Positions 62,325-64,000 of a DNA stretch of 64,000 nt are shown here, one piece after another (positions within the stretch are counted from its first letter, which is position 1; the number at the start of each line of letters is the position of its first letter). This stretch comes from Chalara sp. BL73 (Eukaryota; Ascomycota; Leotiomycetes; Helotiales): positions 372,001 through 436,000 of the forward strand of contig CAKJVC010000014.1 of assembly GCA_918026815.1 (NCBI GenBank). Direction: 5' to 3'. The notes below the pieces were generated by a model that did no database searches, was not told where the DNA came from, and was given only the letters and a program-made list of their open reading frames with translations. The position numbers and the translations under genes were made by a program.

Positions 62325-63379
62325 ATGCTTCCTCCAATTGACGACTCTGTTCTTGAAAGCAACCCTAAATTCGCTTCCTTTCATAAAGTACTTGGAGGTG
62401 CTCTGCTAAATCCCAATGGCTCTACAAAGCACCCCTCCACGCAAAAGGAACGCGCAGCCGTTGCAGAAGTAGAGACTTCCTAATTCTCCCATAGAGTTTT
62501 GTACCTTGACTAAACATATTGTAGGCTCTCAAAACTGCGCGTCTTCACAATACCAAGAAGTACATTCTGCAAAATGCCTTGAAGGAGTTAGATCTATCTC
62601 CTCCAAGTGAGCGAGACACGAAGACTACAGCTAGTCCACTTCCTATCGAGCTTATCGAACTGATCATCCTTTTCTCCGCTCGATTATCGACCCCAAGCCT
62701 TGCACCATCCTCCCTAAGAATTTTAGAATCTACAACAGAATGGGCAGCTCTCGATAGCCACATACCAACCATAGGGTCTCTTTTGTCCTCCCACCTACAC
62801 AGTCAAGCATTAGCGCTCGTCCGAATCCAGAGTCCAACCACGAATGCAAGTTATCTTCATCGGGGCATCCCAAAACTGGTTCCCAACATCCAATCCCTTA
62901 AAGAAGAGATAGCCGACAGGAAAAAAGAGCTAGAAAAACAACGTCTAGTTCTCGTCAGCAAGACCACCACACTCCTCTCAATCTACCATCTGGCCACAAC
63001 GCTCATTATTCGGATCCTGGAACAAACAAAACATGGGTCCATCGCGCGTCACATAAAGACGAAAGCCGAGTTTCTGAACCTGAGTGCTAAACAGATTGAT
63101 CTCGAGGCCCAGGAAAAGGCGATTAGGGGCGAGAAATTGGTGTACACGCCGGAGGCGGTGGATGCGTTGCAGAATTATATGAGAAATTTGAGGGATGGTC
63201 AGGATAGGTTAAGAGAAAGGGAACGGGATGCGAAGAGGGTGTTGTGGGGCTATGGGGTTGGACGGGATGACGGTGGCGAGAAGCAAAGGATTATGAGGGA
63301 GATATCTAGGGTCTACGGGGATTTGGTTAAGGAGGTGAGGGAAGTGGGGGAAGATGTAAAGCTGATGGCGAAAGCATGA
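62325..63379 (+). CDS. Conserved fungal coiled-coil protein (possible HAUS4-like)
   Basis: Exons 62325-62468 and 62525-63379, with a 56-nt intron, give 332 aa. The protein begins MLPPIDDSVLESNPKF and is largely helical. Two predicted coiled-coil stretches are visible: about residues 190-215 (QSLKEEIADRKKELEKQRL) and the C-terminal half (QIDLEAQEKAIRGEK, RDGQDRLRERERDAKRV, then MREISRVYGDLVKEVREVG). I see no enzyme motif, signal peptide or membrane segment. Size, helical layout and N-terminal LPP motif remind me of the fungal relatives of augmin subunit HAUS4, but this is a weak impression. A structural or adaptor role is the safe statement. The splice GAA|GTAGAG and TTGTAG|GCT keeps the frame. 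Confidence 0.75.
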
Positions 63380-63646
63380 TTGTGCATGAGTTATGACTAA
63401 ATGAATTATTCTATTTTGGGCCTGGCTCCGATTCTTTGAACAGAGTGTGTCCTAGGCTGTGACGCATGTTTTGGCAGTTTCAAGGAAATACTCAGAAGTT
63501 GGAGTGGAGAAGAAGTTTTGGATATGCTAGTACATGCAAGTATTATACATTTTCGGCAAGTCTATGGGAGCACACAACCATGACAAATCTCGCAAATTAA
63601 ACCGCTTAGCAAACCCTTTGTAAATCAGACCTTATATTCCTTTTGT

Positions 63647-64000
63647 TTATGGCTTGACTGCATGAATTGCAGCAGCAAGTCTCTTGACATTCCCTGAGGT
63701 AATACCTGCAACTGAGATTCTGCCATCCTTGGTGGCATATACAGAGTGCTGTTATAGTGATTAGCGATTAAACTTCTAAGTCAAAAACCACATTTTCTCA
63801 CCTCCTTGGCCAATTTGTCCATCTGCTCTGGGGTCAAGCCAGTGTAAGCAAACATGCCAATCTGGCTAGTGATGTGGCTCCAGTCGTGCTTTGATCCTAG
63901 AGCTTCGAGCTCCTTCTTCAACAAGGCACGCATCGTGATGATACGATCAGCCATACCCTTGACCTCTCCTAACCACTGCTTGTTAAGAGACTCGTCATTG
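63647..64000 (-). CDS. Aspartate aminotransferase, 3' part only
   Basis: The minus-strand gene enters from beyond the window end. Two exons are visible, 63748-63647 and 64000-63802, separated by a 53-nt intron. They encode the C-terminal end of a fold-type I aminotransferase: [53 protein letters not shown], then [31 protein letters not shown]. This matches aspartate aminotransferase, which interconverts aspartate and oxoglutarate with oxaloacetate and glutamate using PLP. The catalytic Lys and PLP pocket lie outside the window. Whether it is the mitochondrial or cytosolic form cannot be decided. Confidence 0.9.

Overview
The window is nuclear DNA of a filamentous ascomycete. Genes are split by short GT-AG introns (mostly 46-60 nt), proteins are typical of Pezizomycotina (HET-domain protein, SLN1-type hybrid histidine kinase, RTA1 family, Arp1-type amidase domain, fungal L-rhamnose 1-dehydrogenase), and spacing is about one gene per 3 kb. 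A leotiomycete is my guess from general protein character; I cannot place it more precisely. All exon structures below were worked out by eye from splice signals, reading phase and family conservation.

Region 1 (0-14 kb): a single-pass membrane protein with a disordered cytoplasmic tail (-), a DHX35-type spliceosomal helicase (+), a membrane-anchored type-B carboxylesterase (-), L-rhamnose 1-dehydrogenase LRA1 (-) and an MFS sugar transporter (-). The last two make a plausible sugar-use pair.

Region 2 (16-31 kb): a calpain-like protease with a lysine/glutamate repeat tail (-), the tiny TFIIH subunit TFB5 (+, 73 aa), an ADGF/CECR1-type adenosine deaminase carrying a one-base frameshift (+), a SAC-domain phosphoinositide phosphatase (+), glutathione-dependent formaldehyde dehydrogenase (+) and a ubiquitin-like/AN1 zinc-finger protein (-).

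Region 3 (32-43.6 kb): two large genes on the minus strand, autophagy lipid-transfer protein ATG2 (2170 aa) and an SLN1-type osmosensing histidine kinase (1172 aa).

Region 4 (43.6-50 kb): gene-poor, AT-rich sequence holding relics. One is an opsin-related pseudogene with several stops and a frameshift; another is an unrecognised frameshifted coding remnant.

Region 5 (50-64 kb): an RTA1-family 7-TM protein (-), GET2 (+), an Rpd3-type histone deacetylase with nine proposed exons (-), a HET-domain protein (-), an orphan N-terminal domain of an Arp1-like amidase (-), a coiled-coil protein (+), and the 3' end of an aspartate aminotransferase (-) running off the window.

Most genes are conserved housekeeping genes. 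The more notable material is the decayed opsin relative, the frameshifted deaminase, a stop-free 180-nt intron in the deacetylase, the repeat tail of the calpain and the truncated amidase. I saw no convincing tRNA, rRNA, CRISPR or intact transposon.
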